64,000 nucleotides of DNA from NCBI GenBank assembly GCA_029706075.1, contig JAINUG010000109.1, forward strand, positions 2,369,501 to 2,433,500. Direction: 5' to 3'. Positions within the stretch are counted from its first letter, which is position 1. Each line of letters starts with the position of its first letter. Below, piece after piece: positions 1-11,329 of the stretch. This DNA comes from Aldrovandia affinis (Eukaryota; Chordata; Actinopteri; Notacanthiformes; Halosauridae). The notes under the pieces are model-generated. The model was not told the DNA's origin and made no database searches. It was given only the letters and a program-made list of their open reading frames with translations. The position numbers and the translations under genes are program-made.

Positions 1-217
1 AAAAGATAGAAGCGAAAGCCTACAGATACATTTACATTACATTTACATTTTAAGCATTTAGCAGACGCTCTTATCCAGAGCGACTTACAAGATGTGCATT
101 AATACAAGGTGAGAACAATCAAAGTTAGCGTACAAGATCAGTGCAGTAAAACGGCAAAGACATCCTTGCAGGCATCTGCGTATCATACCTGTAACATTGG
201 GAAAGAAAAGATTAGTG

Positions 218-219
<2 letters not shown>

Positions 220-249
<30 letters not shown>
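220..249. repeat. poly(T) tract of 30 bases
   Basis: An uninterrupted run of T in the 3' UTR of L2 copy A (A on the element's strand). The same place is A-rich but interrupted in the related copies near 22,660, 42,820 and 53,645, so the pure run is probably a copy-specific expansion. Confidence 0.95.
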
Positions 250-250
<1 letters not shown>

Positions 251-295
251 AACAAGTAAACAGTGGTGATGACAGATTGACTAGATGGACAGTGT

Positions 296-1486
296 TCAGT
301 GGTAGTGGAGTCTGAAGAGGTGGGTTTTGAGTCTCTTGCGGAAGATTGGAAGTGATTCCGCAGTCCTGACCGATAGCGGGAGGTCGTTCCACCATCGAGG
401 GACCAGGACAGAGAAGAGGCGAGACCGCGAGGAGCGGCTGCCAGGCGCCCGGAGGGATGGGGCAGTCAGTCTGCCAGCGGAGGCGGAGCGGAGGGGTCTG
501 GACGGGGTGTAGGGCGTGATGAGTGACTGGAGGTATGGGGGAGCAGTACCTCTGGCCGCTTGAAAAGCAAGCACCAGTGACTTGAATCTGATGCGTGCTG
601 CGATGGGGAGCCAATGCAGAGAGGAGAGTAGAGGGGTGACGTGGGTGAACTTCGGCTGGTTGAACACCAGGCGAGCAGCAGCGTTCTGGACTAGTTGCAG
701 TGGCTTGATGGCACAGGCCGGAAGGCCTGCCAGCAAGGAATTGCAGTAGTCCAGACGTGAGATCACCAGGGCCTGGACCAGGAGTTGAGTGGCCTCTTGG
801 GTGAGGAACGGTCTGATCCTCCGGATGTTGTGGAGGGAGAAACGGCAGGTCCGGGAGATCGCTGCAATATGGCTCGAGAAGCACAGCTGGTTGTCCAAGG
901 TTACCCCGAGACTCCTGGCAGACTGGGACGGAGACACTATGGAGCCTTCCACGGTGATTGACGCATCAATCATCGGGGAGCCCTTCGCTGGGAGGAAGAG
1001 CAGCTCTGTCTTCCCCAGGTTCAGCTTCAGGTGGTGGGTGGACATCCATGCGGAGATGTCAGCCAGGCATGCAGAGATCCGTGCCGGGACCTGGGTATCA
1101 GATGGAGGGAAGGAGAGAAACAGTTGAGTGTCATCAGCATAACAGTGATAGGAAAAACCATGAGCAGAAATAACAGAGCCAAGTGACTTGGTGTACAGAG
1201 AAAATAGGACAGGGCCTAGCACCGAGCCCTGCGGGACACCGGTAGAGAGGGTGCGGGGAGAGGAGAGGGATCCTCTCCAGGCCACCTGGTAGGACCGGTC
1301 AGCCAGGTAGGACTCAAACCATGTCAGCACAGATCCAGAGATTCCCATCTCGACGAGAGATGAGAGCAGGATCCGGTGGTCCACGGTGTCGAATGCCGCC
1401 GACAGGTCAAGGAGGAGGAGGACGGAGCTAAGGGATCGGGACTTAGCGACGTGAAGAGCCTCAGAGACCGCAAGGAGAGCAGTCTC
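296..1486 (-). pseudogene. L2-like reverse transcriptase, C-terminal two-thirds
   Basis: This is the longest coding remnant of the window. The frame runs from about 1486 down to a stop at 296 and is open over the last 362 codons. Visible RT landmarks are the first catalytic Asp in SAAFDTVDH near 1395-1415, GVPQGSVLGP at residues 49-58 counted from position 1384, and the catalytic CYADDTQLF box with YADD at residues 82-85. Beyond them come the usual L2 C-terminal block (SRLDYCNSLLAGLP, PLLSSLHWLPIAARI) and an FRKRLKTHLF end. A one-base indel near 1487 breaks the frame before motif A: the SGFRAGH segment upstream is in another frame. It would copy element RNA into DNA at a nicked site if intact. 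Here it is a truncated, dead copy. The intact stretch suggests a relatively young insertion. Confidence 0.85.
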
Positions 1487-1929
1487 TGTGGGTGGCCGGC
1501 TCTGAACCCAGATTGGTTGGGATCAAGCAGGTCGTTCTGTAAGAGATGAGCAGACAGTTGGTTATAGGCAGCCCGCTCTAACGTTTTGGAGAGAAAGGGA
1601 GGAGAGAGACAGGTCGGTAGTTAGAGATGACAGCAGGATTCAGAGAGGGTTTTTGAGGAGGGGGACAACCTGGGCGCATTTGAGGGAGGAGGGGACAGAG
1701 CCAGAGGAAAGAGAGGAGTTAATGACATTAGAGACAAAAGGGGAGGATGTCCATAGCAATGGACTGGAAGAGGGGGAAGGAATGGGATCAAGAGGGCAGG
1801 TGGTGGGACGGTGGGAGAGAACAAGTTGAAGGATGTCCGAGTCAGGGAGGGGTGAGAAGGAGGACAGAGAGGTGGGAGGTTTAGGTAGCGGGAAGTAAAA
1901 GTGTAAAAGTGTAAAAGTGAACCGCCGCA

Positions 1930-2480
1930 TCACCGGGCGATTGAGACAGAGGACAACGACATTAAGGAGCAACACTGTTCCTGTAAAGCTGGGTAGGTCT
2001 CTATTCACTATTACAATCATTAAAAAGCAAAAGCAGTAGGCCTTTAAATCGTTACATTCAGGAGTAAGTTAGCTAGCATTAGCTAACTAACGTAACATTA
2101 GTCGCCTATAGTGTGCTGTAACGACATTACTCTGGTTAGCTCCACAGGTAGCTCCATACCCTGGACCTCTGTAAAGCAAAAAATATCAGCAGTGTGTCAG
2201 CCCAGTCCTCCACAAGATTTGAGTACTCGGGACTGGGCTTCCCATTTGACAAAGTGCTGAAATAGTAATGAAAAAATAGTATTACATTTTGACATCAAGG
2301 TAACGTTACCCACTTGGTTTTCTAGAGCTTGACTGTAACATCTTAACGTTAGCAAGCTGTCTGGATCACGAATAACAAAGCTAACATTTAGTCTAACTTT
2401 ACCAACATTGCAACCCGGAGCTGTATATCCAGACCGTAGCCACGTTAGCTTAGCTGGCTAACGCTTTTCAAGATTTGATT
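1930..2480. other. GTTAGC/GCTAGC-rich non-coding DNA
   Basis: No coding frame is supported. The stretch repeats short GTTAGC, GCTAGC and AACGTTAGC words (about 2070-2110, 2340-2400, 2440-2465). The same word bias recurs at 49,690-50,940, which suggests one diffuse DNA-transposon-derived family, but no termini can be fixed here. Confidence 0.4.
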
Positions 2481-2870
2481 TAGGTTTTATAAAGGGAAAA
2501 AAACGTATATCTCCTTCAAACCTCTCTGGGTAACGAGTGTCACTGTTACACGTGCCCCAGGCACAACGTTTAACCATAATTTGCTAAAAATCCGCAAAAC
2601 TAGCTCGAAAATGAAGAACATTTCAAATTTTTGCATGAAAATCAATGCAAGGCAGCCAAACACTGTCGGAGTATGTAAAACACGGCGCTGTGATTGGCCA
2701 GTTTCCGTTTTTGGGCGTGGTTTTTGGACGCCAAAGGCGATACTGTGAGCAATACCCTTGGTTTGGTAGCCGGTGTTGGCCAGACGGCTATCAGTTCGGC
2801 TGTACATGCAGTTTCTTCTGCATGACGAACATAAATTAAACAGGCCTAGTTGCAGTTGTGAGTTTGTTAT
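2480..2870. other. unassigned stretch with CCAAT-type and palindromic words
   Basis: No gene seen. It contains an inverted CCAAT word (GATTGGCCA near 2692) and a GC-richer block around 2760-2830. It could be promoter-like or LTR-derived DNA; nothing in it decides. Confidence 0.3.
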
Positions 2871-2879
2871 TTATTGCTT

Positions 2880-3420
2880 TACATTTAGCAATTACATTAA
2901 GTTAGAAGAAAATAAACGTTGTTTTTTAAGTTGGAAAGCCTACAAATAAGGAAAAAAACAGATGGTAAAATAAAACATTTTCTTTTAACAATGTAGGTCT
3001 CAAAATATAAACTTAAATCATGAAAATGACAAATTAATGTGCATCTTGTTTTCCCCCTCTGATTCGCGCACCAACTTTTCCGCACCTCCCGCACCTTCTT
3101 TTGAGAAGCGCTCCTGGCGCAGCGCGCAAAACTGTCATCCATGTGAGGAAATTGCCAATTTGCTATAGCGTTAGCGCACTGGTATTTAAAGGGATAGAAA
3201 ATAGGTGTTCTGACTGGCCATTATGAAACCAAACCCCCACCACACCCACATGTATTTTTTCAAAGTTAATCCAACCTCTTTTACAACTGCGCCGGAGGTG
3301 CACTATCGTCACAAAGTCACAAAATTACCGAAATTGCGTTAGACAAGCCCTAAAGCACCACCGTCTTTGCTTTGCATCTGCGTTACCGACACCATCCTAA
3401 TTCACCAAAATAGGGCCCCA
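2880..3420 (-). mobile_element. PIF/Harbinger-like DNA element, one end recognisable
   Basis: Read on the minus strand the block begins at about 3420 with GGGGCCCTATTTTGGTGAAT, a terminus typical of non-autonomous Harbinger-like fish elements. It is followed by CpG-bearing words such as GCGCAGTTG, and GCGCTCCTGGCGCAGCGCGC near 3105-3125. No matching inverted end is visible on the left, so the element is truncated or its other end has decayed. No transposase frame is present. The family call rests on the terminus and is tentative. Confidence 0.4.
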
Positions 3421-3755
3421 AGTGTTGCTTTTCTTCTTTGAAAACACAGCTTGGCAAGTTAATTTTGGTTATTGCTGAACCTGTCAAATTGTATTTGGGA
3501 AGCACTTGAATTGAATTGTGAGTCAAAGTTAAGGGCAGATGTTGATTGAATCCAGGCCATTGAAAAATCTTGGTGGTAAGTTAAGGACAAATGCAATGTC
3601 AATTTGCAAGGGCCCTGCTACAGAAAGAGGCTCAGAAATATGTACAGTGTTTTGTAACATGTTTTACATGTTTTGGTCTAACTTAAACCATATGCCTTGA
3701 TAAAGTTGTAAAGTTGCCTGTAACCTGTGAGATATAATTAAAGCAGTCTATCACA
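3421..3755. other. unassigned AT-rich DNA
   Basis: I see no coding frame, repeat terminus or regulatory cluster between the Harbinger-like end and the Tc1 remnant. Confidence 0.4.
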
Positions 3756-3759
3756 TCAT

Positions 3760-3816
3760 TCCATCATTCCAAGAAGGATTGAAGCTGTTCTGAAGGCAAA
3801 GGGTGGCCATATATAT
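3760..3816 (+). pseudogene. Tc1/mariner transposase C-terminal remnant
   Basis: About 15 codons starting near 3773 read RRIEAVLKAKGGHI, the typical last residues of a fish Tc1-like transposase. The rest of the gene is missing upstream, and the following solo LTR starts immediately after the remnant. Short, so the call depends on one motif. Confidence 0.55.
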
Positions 3817-4386
3817 TGTGGCAGCCCAAGGGGCTGCACAAGGAAATGGCTGCCAGGTCCTTTGACACATGGGAGCCAAAACACTACATTTCCCAGCAGG
3901 CCACAGTCACACCTGAGCTGAGTCAAGCAATGGGGACTAACGACCATCTGAAGGCTATTTTGAGGCCTATTTAACAGACTGACTCACATTACCCATTGAG
4001 AGGAATAGGAACATGTTTGAGAAGGAGTTGCTGAGTGTGTTTGTAAGTAGAGAACCTGTGAAGTCTTATTGACCAGCCAGGATTTGGAAAGAGTGTTTTG
4101 GAGTAAAAAAAAATGAAATTGGATTGTTTGAGGACCCCCTTTGGATTGACTACGGACTGGATTACGGAATTGACCTGGATTACGGAACTGGATTTTGGAC
4201 ACTGACAAACTTTGTGTTTGTATTCCCCCGAATACCCCGCCCTTTGTTTTGTGTAGTGTTTGTCAAGAAGATTATTAGTTTAATAAACCTTTATTTTGTT
4301 TTGAATACTGCCTCCTCTGTGTTCTTAAACTTGCTTATGCCCTCTGCAATGTCCATGTGTGTCGCTCAACCCCTGGGGACACCACA
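3817..4386 (+). mobile_element. solo LTR, family with TGTGGCA...CCACA ends, copy 1
   Basis: A 570-bp block starts TGTGGCAGCCCAAGGGG and ends GGGGACACCACA, i.e. the TG...CA ends of an LTR. The flanking bases ATAT (3813-3816 and 4387-4390) fit a 4-bp target-site duplication, although the AT-rich site makes this weak. A polyadenylation signal (AATAAA at about 4281-4286) lies in the 3' part, as expected of an LTR. Two further copies occur at 8494 (+) and 22,707-23,219 (-). An internal GGATTACGGA-type repeat lies at 4137-4195. No internal retroviral genes flank it, so it is a solo LTR left by recombination. Gypsy or ERV origin cannot be told from this alone. Confidence 0.7.
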
Positions 4387-4415
4387 ATATATAAATATAT
4401 ATATATATATATATT
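4387..4415. repeat. (AT)n microsatellite
   Basis: Alternating AT directly after the solo LTR. Confidence 0.9.
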
Positions 4416-4885
4416 TTAGTACACAACTTTTTGTGTACATTTTTGAACAAACACATGCACTCAAAGCTAGGTGGTCCAGCTATGTCTGATCCTGAGTGAG
4501 CCTAAAATCACAAAACCAGCTTAGTGCCTTTTTTGTGTGGAAGAGGGTACTTGGCTTTGCAGCTTTGATATTTTTGAAGCATGACATGGTCTAGTAAAAG
4601 ACCCCACCTGATTCTTAATGAACCCCAGTTGTGTAAATATTTACATAAAAACTCATATGACACCTAATCGCCCCCAAATCCACACTGTCTGAAAGGAGAT
4701 CTTGTGGTTAACGTGGAGTCTTAGCTCTGAGTCTTTATTCCTCTGTAACATACATACAGTCAATGTGCAGTTTTCATTAAATATTAAATAAGCAACTCTC
4801 TCTGATCTGTATTTTTATAAGATGTTAAACTTGGGAGTGTTTTGTTCACTGTGTTCATAAGCTCCCTGTGTGAAGGAATGAAATG
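4416..4885. other. unassigned DNA
   Basis: No supported gene or repeat terminus. Confidence 0.4.
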
Positions 4886-4888
<3 letters not shown>

Positions 4889-4921
<33 letters not shown>

Positions 4922-4942
4922 ATGCACGTGAGTGTGTGTGTG
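4889..4942. repeat. (TG)n microsatellite
   Basis: An almost pure TG run to about 4918 followed by a degenerate TG-rich tail. Confidence 0.95.
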
Positions 4943-5561
4943 GGTGTATGCTTTTTGGGATACTGCGTTTTCCCTACTAGAACTTGCTGTCATTTCTGAT
5001 GCTCAAATTAATTTGTCAAATAATAAATAGATAAGTAGACAAATAAATTACATTTTCTTTAATGTTTTAATTTTTTAAACCCAACACTAAAAATACATAC
5101 TGAGACATACAATTATCAGTAAAAAAATTATAAATTCGCCACTGAAACAAACCGCTTTGCTCTTGTGACATAACATAGCAGAAGTGATAATCCAAGCATA
5201 GAAATATGATGTTATAACATTACTACAATGTTGTAACATGCATATTCTCACTCGGTCCCTGTGAGACCATTGGACTGCTGTTTGCTGTGAAAGTTTCCAC
5301 CATTCTATAACATTAACAAATGTGGTCTCACTTCATGCCGGCCCTGGTCTGATGTTTATCGATGGGGTAGGATTTCGGGGAAGGAGCCCCAGGTCGCTCA
5401 CACAGAGACTCACCTCATGGACCCCTCCCTACCCCCCTTCTACGCTTAGTGTTCCCCCTCATGTGGCTCATTGGAAAAGACCAATGCGCAGTAACTGCAG
5501 AGGCGCTATAGACTGTGATCTCCTCCATACAGCACCTAACAGTGGTGTCAAACCCGGGCTT
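4943..5561. other. unassigned DNA
   Basis: AT-rich to about 5250, then mixed composition. Short open frames here show no protein-like features. Confidence 0.4.
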
Positions 5562-5732
5562 CCTGTAAGGCTGCTCCTGAGGGCAGCACCTATAAGACAA
5601 CAATGTAAGGTCACTCCTGTAGGGCAGCACCTATAAGACAGCAATGTAAGACTGCTCCTGTAGGGCAGCTCTTGTAAGACAGCCCTGTAAGGCCGCTCCT
5701 GTAAGGCAATCCCAGAAAGGCAGCTCTTCTGG
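5562..5732. repeat. minisatellite, TGTAAGGC-GCTCCTG-AGGGCAGC units
   Basis: Diverged tandem units of roughly 18-40 bp built from the words TGTAAGG/GACAGC, GCTCCTGTAGGGCAGC and CCTATAAGACA repeat four to five times. Higher-order pairing is visible: the phrase GTAGGGCAGCACCTATAAGAC occurs twice, about 45 bp apart, the first copy with one base different. Confidence 0.8.
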
Positions 5733-5836
5733 GGGCCTCTACTGGAACATGAGTGCTGCCATGGCTGTGGAGGATGAGCCAATCACTGCTTATATTTTTT
5801 TAGATCCTTGCTTAATTTCATTGGTCTGTGCTTGCT

Positions 5837-5837
5837 T

Positions 5838-5905
<68 letters not shown>
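5837..5905. repeat. (TA)n-(TG)n compound microsatellite
   Basis: A TA run (5838-5850) passes into a pure GT run to about 5905, with degenerate TG-rich sequence to about 6025. Confidence 0.95.
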
Positions 5906-5907
<2 letters not shown>

Positions 5908-6029
5908 TGAGTGCACGTTTGTGCTTATGTGTTCTGTTTATGCATATGGGTTTATTTATTTGTCTGTGTGTAAATTCATGCAATATGCGTGTGTATGTTG
6001 TGTATGTGTGTGTACATGTGCACATACAT

Positions 6030-7165
6030 GTCTGTGAATGGGTCTATCACTCACTGGTCTGAGAAAGAACATGCTGAAGTTGATGACCAACTCAAATTAA
6101 AGAGGGTCATTTCAGTTCAGGTGGCAATAACAGATACAGTACTCAGAAAAGGTAAAAGCTAGAGAGGCTATTAAACACACCCCCCGGTATCTGCTATATC
6201 AGACGATCATAGTCCTGAGCTGCTGTGATAGCACCTTATCCGGCCAATAGTGCAATAAATCCATCACCATCCCTCCCACTGCAAATTATTAACCAATTAT
6301 TGAACAATTACTTCCTTTGCTTTCTTTGGTACTAAATACCATTAATGAAGATGTATGGGTATGTAGATAAGTGGGCAGATGCAGTTTACGGATGTAACCA
6401 ATCAAAGGAACACGTGTGGTAAAGTAAAGGTGGCCTTGTGTGGATTTTCAGGCTGAGACTGGCGGGAGCTGATAAGATGTGCTCGGAGACCTTTGATTAG
6501 ATACAGCGGGTAAACACTGAAATGTCCCTGCGTTCTCAGGGCTGTGCCTTTATGTGGAGTTGCGGTATCAACAGAAGGCTCCGGAATGTGTCTGGAATGT
6601 TGGGGGTTTTTTTTTTGATACGGGGAAGCAATGGCATGATGTTATCTGTGCGCGAGCTCGAACTCAGTGACCCCAAATAACTCCAAACCAAACCACCAGT
6701 TACCTTTAGGGGGGCAGGGGTAACCCCACCACACACACACACACTTCACTCCCACCAATCTTGTGCAGCCAAAGACATGTAACCGAATCCCCTCCTTTGT
6801 TCTCTGTTGTTGGACACAGAATGGTGCTTGCACACATAAGCGAAAAGAAAAGTGAGTATTTCTCGTGAAAAAAAGGCAGAAAATAAAACACTCTGGAATC
6901 AATTGTTCATTCCGTGTAAAGAAACAGTTTTTAAAACCTTTATTTTCTCGGAGGCCCACCTGCCATGCAGTGCCCCCATGGGACTAATCTTAAGTCCTGG
7001 CCCCCAGGTAAAGGTGTAGGTGTCTGGTATGTAATATAAAAGGACAGCTGTTTATATTAACGGGGGGTTAACCCGCTTTTAAGGCCTAATTTGAGAATCC
7101 ATGATTCAGGCGTTGCTGTTCAAGACCAGGAGTGGCCCAAGGGGTGCTGGGCATTGAGGGTACTA
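6030..7165. other. unassigned DNA
   Basis: No gene supported. A T11 run lies at about 6606 and a short CA run near 6731. Short frames are low-complexity or lack any recognisable motif. Confidence 0.4.
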
Positions 7166-7167
7166 TA

Positions 7168-7690
7168 CAGGTAACTGCCAAAATAAAGTAAACACCACCA
7201 TAAAGTGTCTTACAGGGCATTGGGCCACCACGAGCTGCCAGAACAGGTTTTATGCACCTTGGAATAGATTCTACAAGTGTCTGGAACTCTATTTGAGGGA
7301 TCCAACACCATTCTTCCATGAGAAATTCCATCATTTAGTAAAACAATGGTTGATGGTGGTGGAAAACGCTGTCTTGGGTGCCACTCCAAAATCTCCCATA
7401 ATCTTGTGTTCAATTTGGTTGAGATCTGGTGACTGAGATGGCCATGGCATATGGTTTACATTGTTTTCATGCTCATCAAACCATTTAGTGACCACTTGTG
7501 CCCTGTGGGTGGGGGCATTGTCATCTTGGAAGAGACCACTCCAATCAGGGTATAAATTCTTGGATAGGATCAAGGTGATCACTCAGAAACCTAATCCATG
7601 CCAGGAAAATGCACCCAAACCCATAACAGAGCTGCCAGAACCCCTCACCCCAGCAAACCCAAGTGTTTGCTTTATATTGGCAGTTACCTG
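7168..7690 (-). mobile_element. Tc1-like element with internal deletion (CAGGTAACTGCCAAAATAA family)
   Basis: The block is bounded by TA dinucleotides (7166-7167 and 7691-7692), the Tc1/mariner target duplication. Terminal inverted repeats are CAGGTAACTGCCAAAATAAA on the left and TATTGGCAGTTACCTG on the right. At 523 bp it is much shorter than a full Tc1-like element (about 1.3-1.6 kb): the right-hand part, which would encode the N-terminal DNA-binding domains on the minus strand, is missing. Related pieces lie at 13,643, 38,972 and 45,484. Confidence 0.8.
7195..7582 (-). pseudogene. Tc1-like transposase, C-terminal half
   Basis: The minus-strand frame from 7582 contains FQDDNAPTHRA, which carries the second catalytic Asp of the DDE domain, and SPDLNQIEHKI, which carries the third acidic residue. 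It then shifts frame near 7331 and continues as LVESIPRCIKPVLAARGG, the usual Tc1 C-terminus. The paired-like DNA-binding domains and the first catalytic Asp are absent, so no active transposase can be made. The element could only have moved with enzyme supplied by a relative. Confidence 0.8.
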
Positions 7691-7692
7691 TA

Positions 7693-8493
7693 GGCTGCCA
7701 ACAGAAGAAAAAAATAATAATCTTCATACTTAACTCTTTCTGTGTGTTTTCATTTTAAATATCATGTTTATCTCTTTGAGCTGCTGGGTTATTTCTAATG
7801 TGTACTGCAGATATTGTTTAATCAAGGGAAAAGGGGAAAATCAGGAGGGGAAACAATAACAAAAATGCTGCTCCGATATTCTCTCTGTGTTTTCGTAGTA
7901 AGACATGGTCAGATAAGAAAAAAGTCTTCAGGGATTATATTTTGTCCCTACTTTAGGTTAGCAGTTGTCAGCAAATATGTTCAGTCTCAGATTTCCAAAT
8001 GCAACAGTTAGAACAAAAAAACAAAAAAAAGAGTATTATATTTTGTGGTATACTACAGAAGTCTCAAATACTGTCATGGTTATACAAGCTTGCTCTTGCA
8101 AAATGCATTTGTGTTCTTGGTTGTTTTTTATTTTTTTTCAAATTTAACCACATATTCCTCTAGTTCTTGACATACTGTACATATCCATAAATAATTTCCT
8201 CTCATTGGTATTTTCAGAAGCATTTGAGGCTACTAAATTAGACAGAATGCACTGGGTTTTCTTCAGCCTGTCATCTCCTTTTGGCTTGGGAGACTCAGTG
8301 CATTTTGTTTTCATGTAGGACATATTGTTCTGGAAGATCTGTCAGAAATCCTAGGTTGAATCCACAGCTGCCTGTGTCCTTTGTCAAGTCCAAACTTCAA
8401 AATCCTCTGATTAGAGGCCGGAGTTACTATCCAAACTCTACTATTTCGGAACGTAGACAGTATATTGCACAGTAGCGCAGACACATAAGATAC
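7693..8493. other. unassigned AT-rich DNA
   Basis: No supported gene or repeat terminus. Runs of A and T occur near 8016-8035 and 8125-8140. Confidence 0.4.
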
Positions 8494-8828
8494 TGTGGCA
8501 TCCCAAGGGGCAGAACGAGAAAATGGCTGCCTGGCCCTTTAATTCTTATGAGCCACTGAAGAGGAAAATACTTAATTTACCAGCAGCCCGCAGTCCCACA
8601 CCTGAACAAAGTCAAGCGATTGGGACTACGGACAGCCATTCGGAGGCCTATTTAAAGGACCAACTCATATCACACTGGGAAGGAGTAGGTTGGTGGTTGG
8701 AGAAAGTGTTGAAGAGAGAGTTGAAGAGAGAATTGAAGAGAGAATTGTTTGGATTGTGTTTTTAATTGGATTGTTTGAGGACCCTGCTTTGTGTACCAAC
8801 TTGGACTGTGTGAGGAACTGTGAGAAAC
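8494..8828 (+). mobile_element. LTR fragment, same family as 3817-4386, copy 2 (3'-truncated)
   Basis: It starts TGTGGCATCCCAAGGGGC and follows copy 1 through AAATGGCTGCC, GGGACTA, GAGGCCTATTTAA and GGATTGTTTGAGGACCC. After about 335 bp the match stops where a CA microsatellite begins. The 3' half with the polyadenylation signal is lost. It contains its own short tandem repeat of GTTGAAGAGAGA units at 8707-8750. Confidence 0.7.
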
Positions 8829-8975
8829 ACACACACACACACACGAGCACTCACAGGCACACAGACATACACACATGCACACACAAGCACTCACAAATAA
8901 ACACACACACACACATACACATGCACAAACACACACACATACACACATACCCCCCCGCACACACACACAGTGTAA
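8829..8975. repeat. (CA)n-rich simple repeat
   Basis: Degenerate CA/ACAC runs that replace the 3' part of the LTR fragment. The open frames seen here on both strands are products of the dinucleotide repeat. Confidence 0.95.
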
Positions 8976-9610
8976 AACTGGGCACAGAAAATTCAAAACA
9001 CCTCAAACAACATTAAATCTTTCACCAACCACTGTAGTTCTGTGTGACCAACAGCCATTTTCATAACATCTGTTGAAATGTATCCTCATGGCTGGGTCAT
9101 AAGATTAGCTGGCCCTGATTTGGGCTGGTTGCCAGAGCTTATTTCTGATTTGACTTTTGAAGAGCTGCCACAGTGCCACAGCACAGAGGTGAAGCTTGGG
9201 CTGTGTGTTCACTTAGATTCATAGAGCTCCTTTAACAGCTGTGTTACTGACAGGAGAAATGAGCAAAAACCCTAAAAACTCTGTTTGACTGACTGTGGAA
9301 AAAAAGCTCTCACAAACACCCCTCTCGCCTGTGTTATGGTTTTCTGAACAAACATTCCCATTGGCTCACACTTCATACTCAACACAAATATAATTAGCAT
9401 AACATGCATGCAAGAGTTTGAAAATGTAAACAAAATTATGATGGAAAAAAGACATGACAGCAACAACAAAATCTATTTATTTATTTATCAAAACCACTTT
9501 TAGCAGTACTTCTGTACTCGCAATCATGCTGAGGGGAAACAAAGGAACATTTTTGTAAAAGGGAGAGAGTGTCTGATGTGATCTGTACACAACCCCCCAA
9601 CCCCCTCGCC
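8976..9610. other. unassigned DNA
   Basis: No supported gene or repeat terminus. Confidence 0.4.
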
Positions 9611-9615
9611 CGGAA

Positions 9616-9685
9616 CCACAAACACACACACACACATACACACACAACCCCCTGACCCCCGGACTTACACACACACACAACCACC

Positions 9686-9720
<35 letters not shown>

Positions 9721-9780
9721 CCCCACCCACACACACAAAATCCTCCAACCACACCCCCCCACACACACCGACTCACACAC
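9616..9780. repeat. (AC)n-rich simple repeat
   Basis: AC runs interrupted by C-rich words, with a pure run at about 9688-9719. Confidence 0.95.
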
Positions 9781-10405
9781 AAAATCACACAATCTCTCAC
9801 CCCCAAAAATATACACACACGCTCCCCCGAACCCCTCCCCCAATCCCCATTTTTAAAGCACAAACCAAAAATTTCCCAGAATAAAAACAATTGGTGGTCT
9901 GGACTGGGGTCTGAGCTGAAATGAAGTCACTGTGTGGTGAACCCTCAGTGATTGGCTGAGCGCCTCCTCTTCTGCAGATGGGTACACATCGCTTGAACTT
10001 GCTCACTTCTCTAAACACTGGGGCCACGATTAACAACAGCGCTCCAGCTTTCTGATTGGACACTTGTTCATGGCTCAAGGGACAAATTGCAACTTCCACC
10101 TAAACCATGTTCATGCACACCACAAACAAGATTTTTATGTCACCTAGATGGGCTTGACCATTGACACAAATTACTGAAATGGTGCCACACCTGCACTCCA
10201 CTGATCTACTTTAACTGGCCGGGGTTTTAGTCATAAACTTAATTTATGTCTCTGTGTAATGCAGGGAGGACAAGACTTATTTGACTAAGGTGCCATAGCA
10301 GAACATTTTCCCAAACACTGACCCAGGATTGTTTTTCTTATTTGTCTATGGTTGGGGTTTGGATAATGCATGGAAAATGCTAATTCGGGGGAGCGACTTC
10401 AGCCA
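9781..10405. other. unassigned DNA
   Basis: C-rich at the left edge, otherwise ordinary composition; no gene supported. Confidence 0.4.
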
Positions 10406-10409
10406 CCCC

Positions 10410-10496
10410 CCCCAAACTCTGGCCAATGTTAGGATTAGTGTGGATCCTGGGCAAACTCTGCCCAATTTAAGGATTAGGGTGGATCCTGGGCAAACT
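10410..10496. repeat. two-and-a-bit copy tandem repeat, about 37-bp unit
   Basis: The phrase CAAACTCTGSCCAAT..AGGATTAGKGTGGATCCTGGG is repeated, with GTGGATCCTGGGCAAACTC at both unit ends. Confidence 0.8.
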
Positions 10497-10499
10497 CAG

Positions 10500-11090
10500 T
10501 TTATAATATAATTGAGAGAATTTAAATTACAGTGAGGAGACCAAGCCATTCAGATCATCAAATTGTGTATTTGTTCTTCACAAGCACAGTTTGGTGAGTT
10601 AATTTAGGTCATTCCTGTACTCTTGTATTTAGTTGTGAGTCCAACTTAAGGACAAATGTTGCTTGAATCCTGGCCTGTATCTATAATAATGATAATGTCA
10701 TTTATTTGTGTGGTCCTTCTTGTGTATTAAGAACAACAATTAAACAAAATGAATCATTAAAACATAGCAACAATAAAATGGCAGTCAAGCTCTGATGGAC
10801 ATCAGGATCTCATGTGCTTGAACAAGTCAGACTGAAACATTGAGGAGGTTGCTCAGGCTATATCAGTGTAATGCATGTGATTGCCTTGATTTAATTTAAA
10901 CTTTGTTGCCACTGGTACGGTCAAGCTCCTCACCTGTAAATGGAAAGGACATGCCAACCTTCATACCAATTCACCTGAGATCTGGGCTCAAAGGACCAGA
11001 GAGGCAAATGGAAATCTATAGCCTTCCTGCTGCTCTCCAAGGCGATGTGAGCTCATCACAAACCATGACTGATATAAGCTCTTTTTTCAT
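10500..11090. other. unassigned DNA
   Basis: No supported gene or repeat terminus. Confidence 0.4.
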
Positions 11091-11091
11091 T

Positions 11092-11325
11092 TTTAGGAAT
11101 TTAACAGATGCTCTTATCCATTTAAAGCTCTTAGCAACTTAAACTATTTACACAACTTGCATTTATTTCCTTACAATCCATTCATACAGCTGGATGTTTA
11201 TTTAAGCAATTCAGGTTAAGTACTGTACCTTGCTCAAGGGTACAACGGCCCCACCTGGGAATCAAACCTGCAACCTCTCTGAGTTACAAGCCTAGTTCCC
11301 CAAACCATTATACCACAAAGCAAAC
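11092..11325 (-). mobile_element. V-SINE-like element, diverged
   Basis: On the minus strand a decayed tRNA-type head (box B-like GGTTTGATTCCC near 11,260-11,272) is followed by the central block CCTTGAGCAAGGTAC and TTAACCTGAATTGC, then ATCCAGCTGTATGAATGG, then a degraded L2-type tail (AGATGCTCTTATCC in plus orientation near 11,106). This order matches the V-SINE type of fish SINE, with copies at 25,548 and 38,726. Confidence 0.65.
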
Positions 11326-11329
11326 ACCC

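Larger units (their letters stand above)
29..1912 (-). mobile_element. L2-like LINE, copy A (5'-truncated)
   Basis: A non-LTR retrotransposon lies on the minus strand. Its 3' end is at the left: TTACAT-type terminal repeats, then the tail motif AGCAGACGCTCTTATCCAGA that recurs throughout the window, then a 3' UTR with a 30-T run at 220-249 (A on the element's strand), then the RT frame. RT similarity continues upstream to about 1912 in other frames (residues such as SHRPTTCPLDPIPS near 1780-1820), so at least two frameshifts separate it from the main frame. The 5' end (endonuclease and ORF1) is absent, which is the usual result of incomplete target-primed reverse transcription. The motifs fit the L2 clade of fish. 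The left boundary is clear; the right one is an estimate. Confidence 0.85.

Noticed and set aside
183..1173. Several open frames on both strands overlapping the L2 RT frame
   Set aside because: They are other-frame products of the RT coding region; only the frame with GVPQGSVLGP and YADD shows protein motifs.
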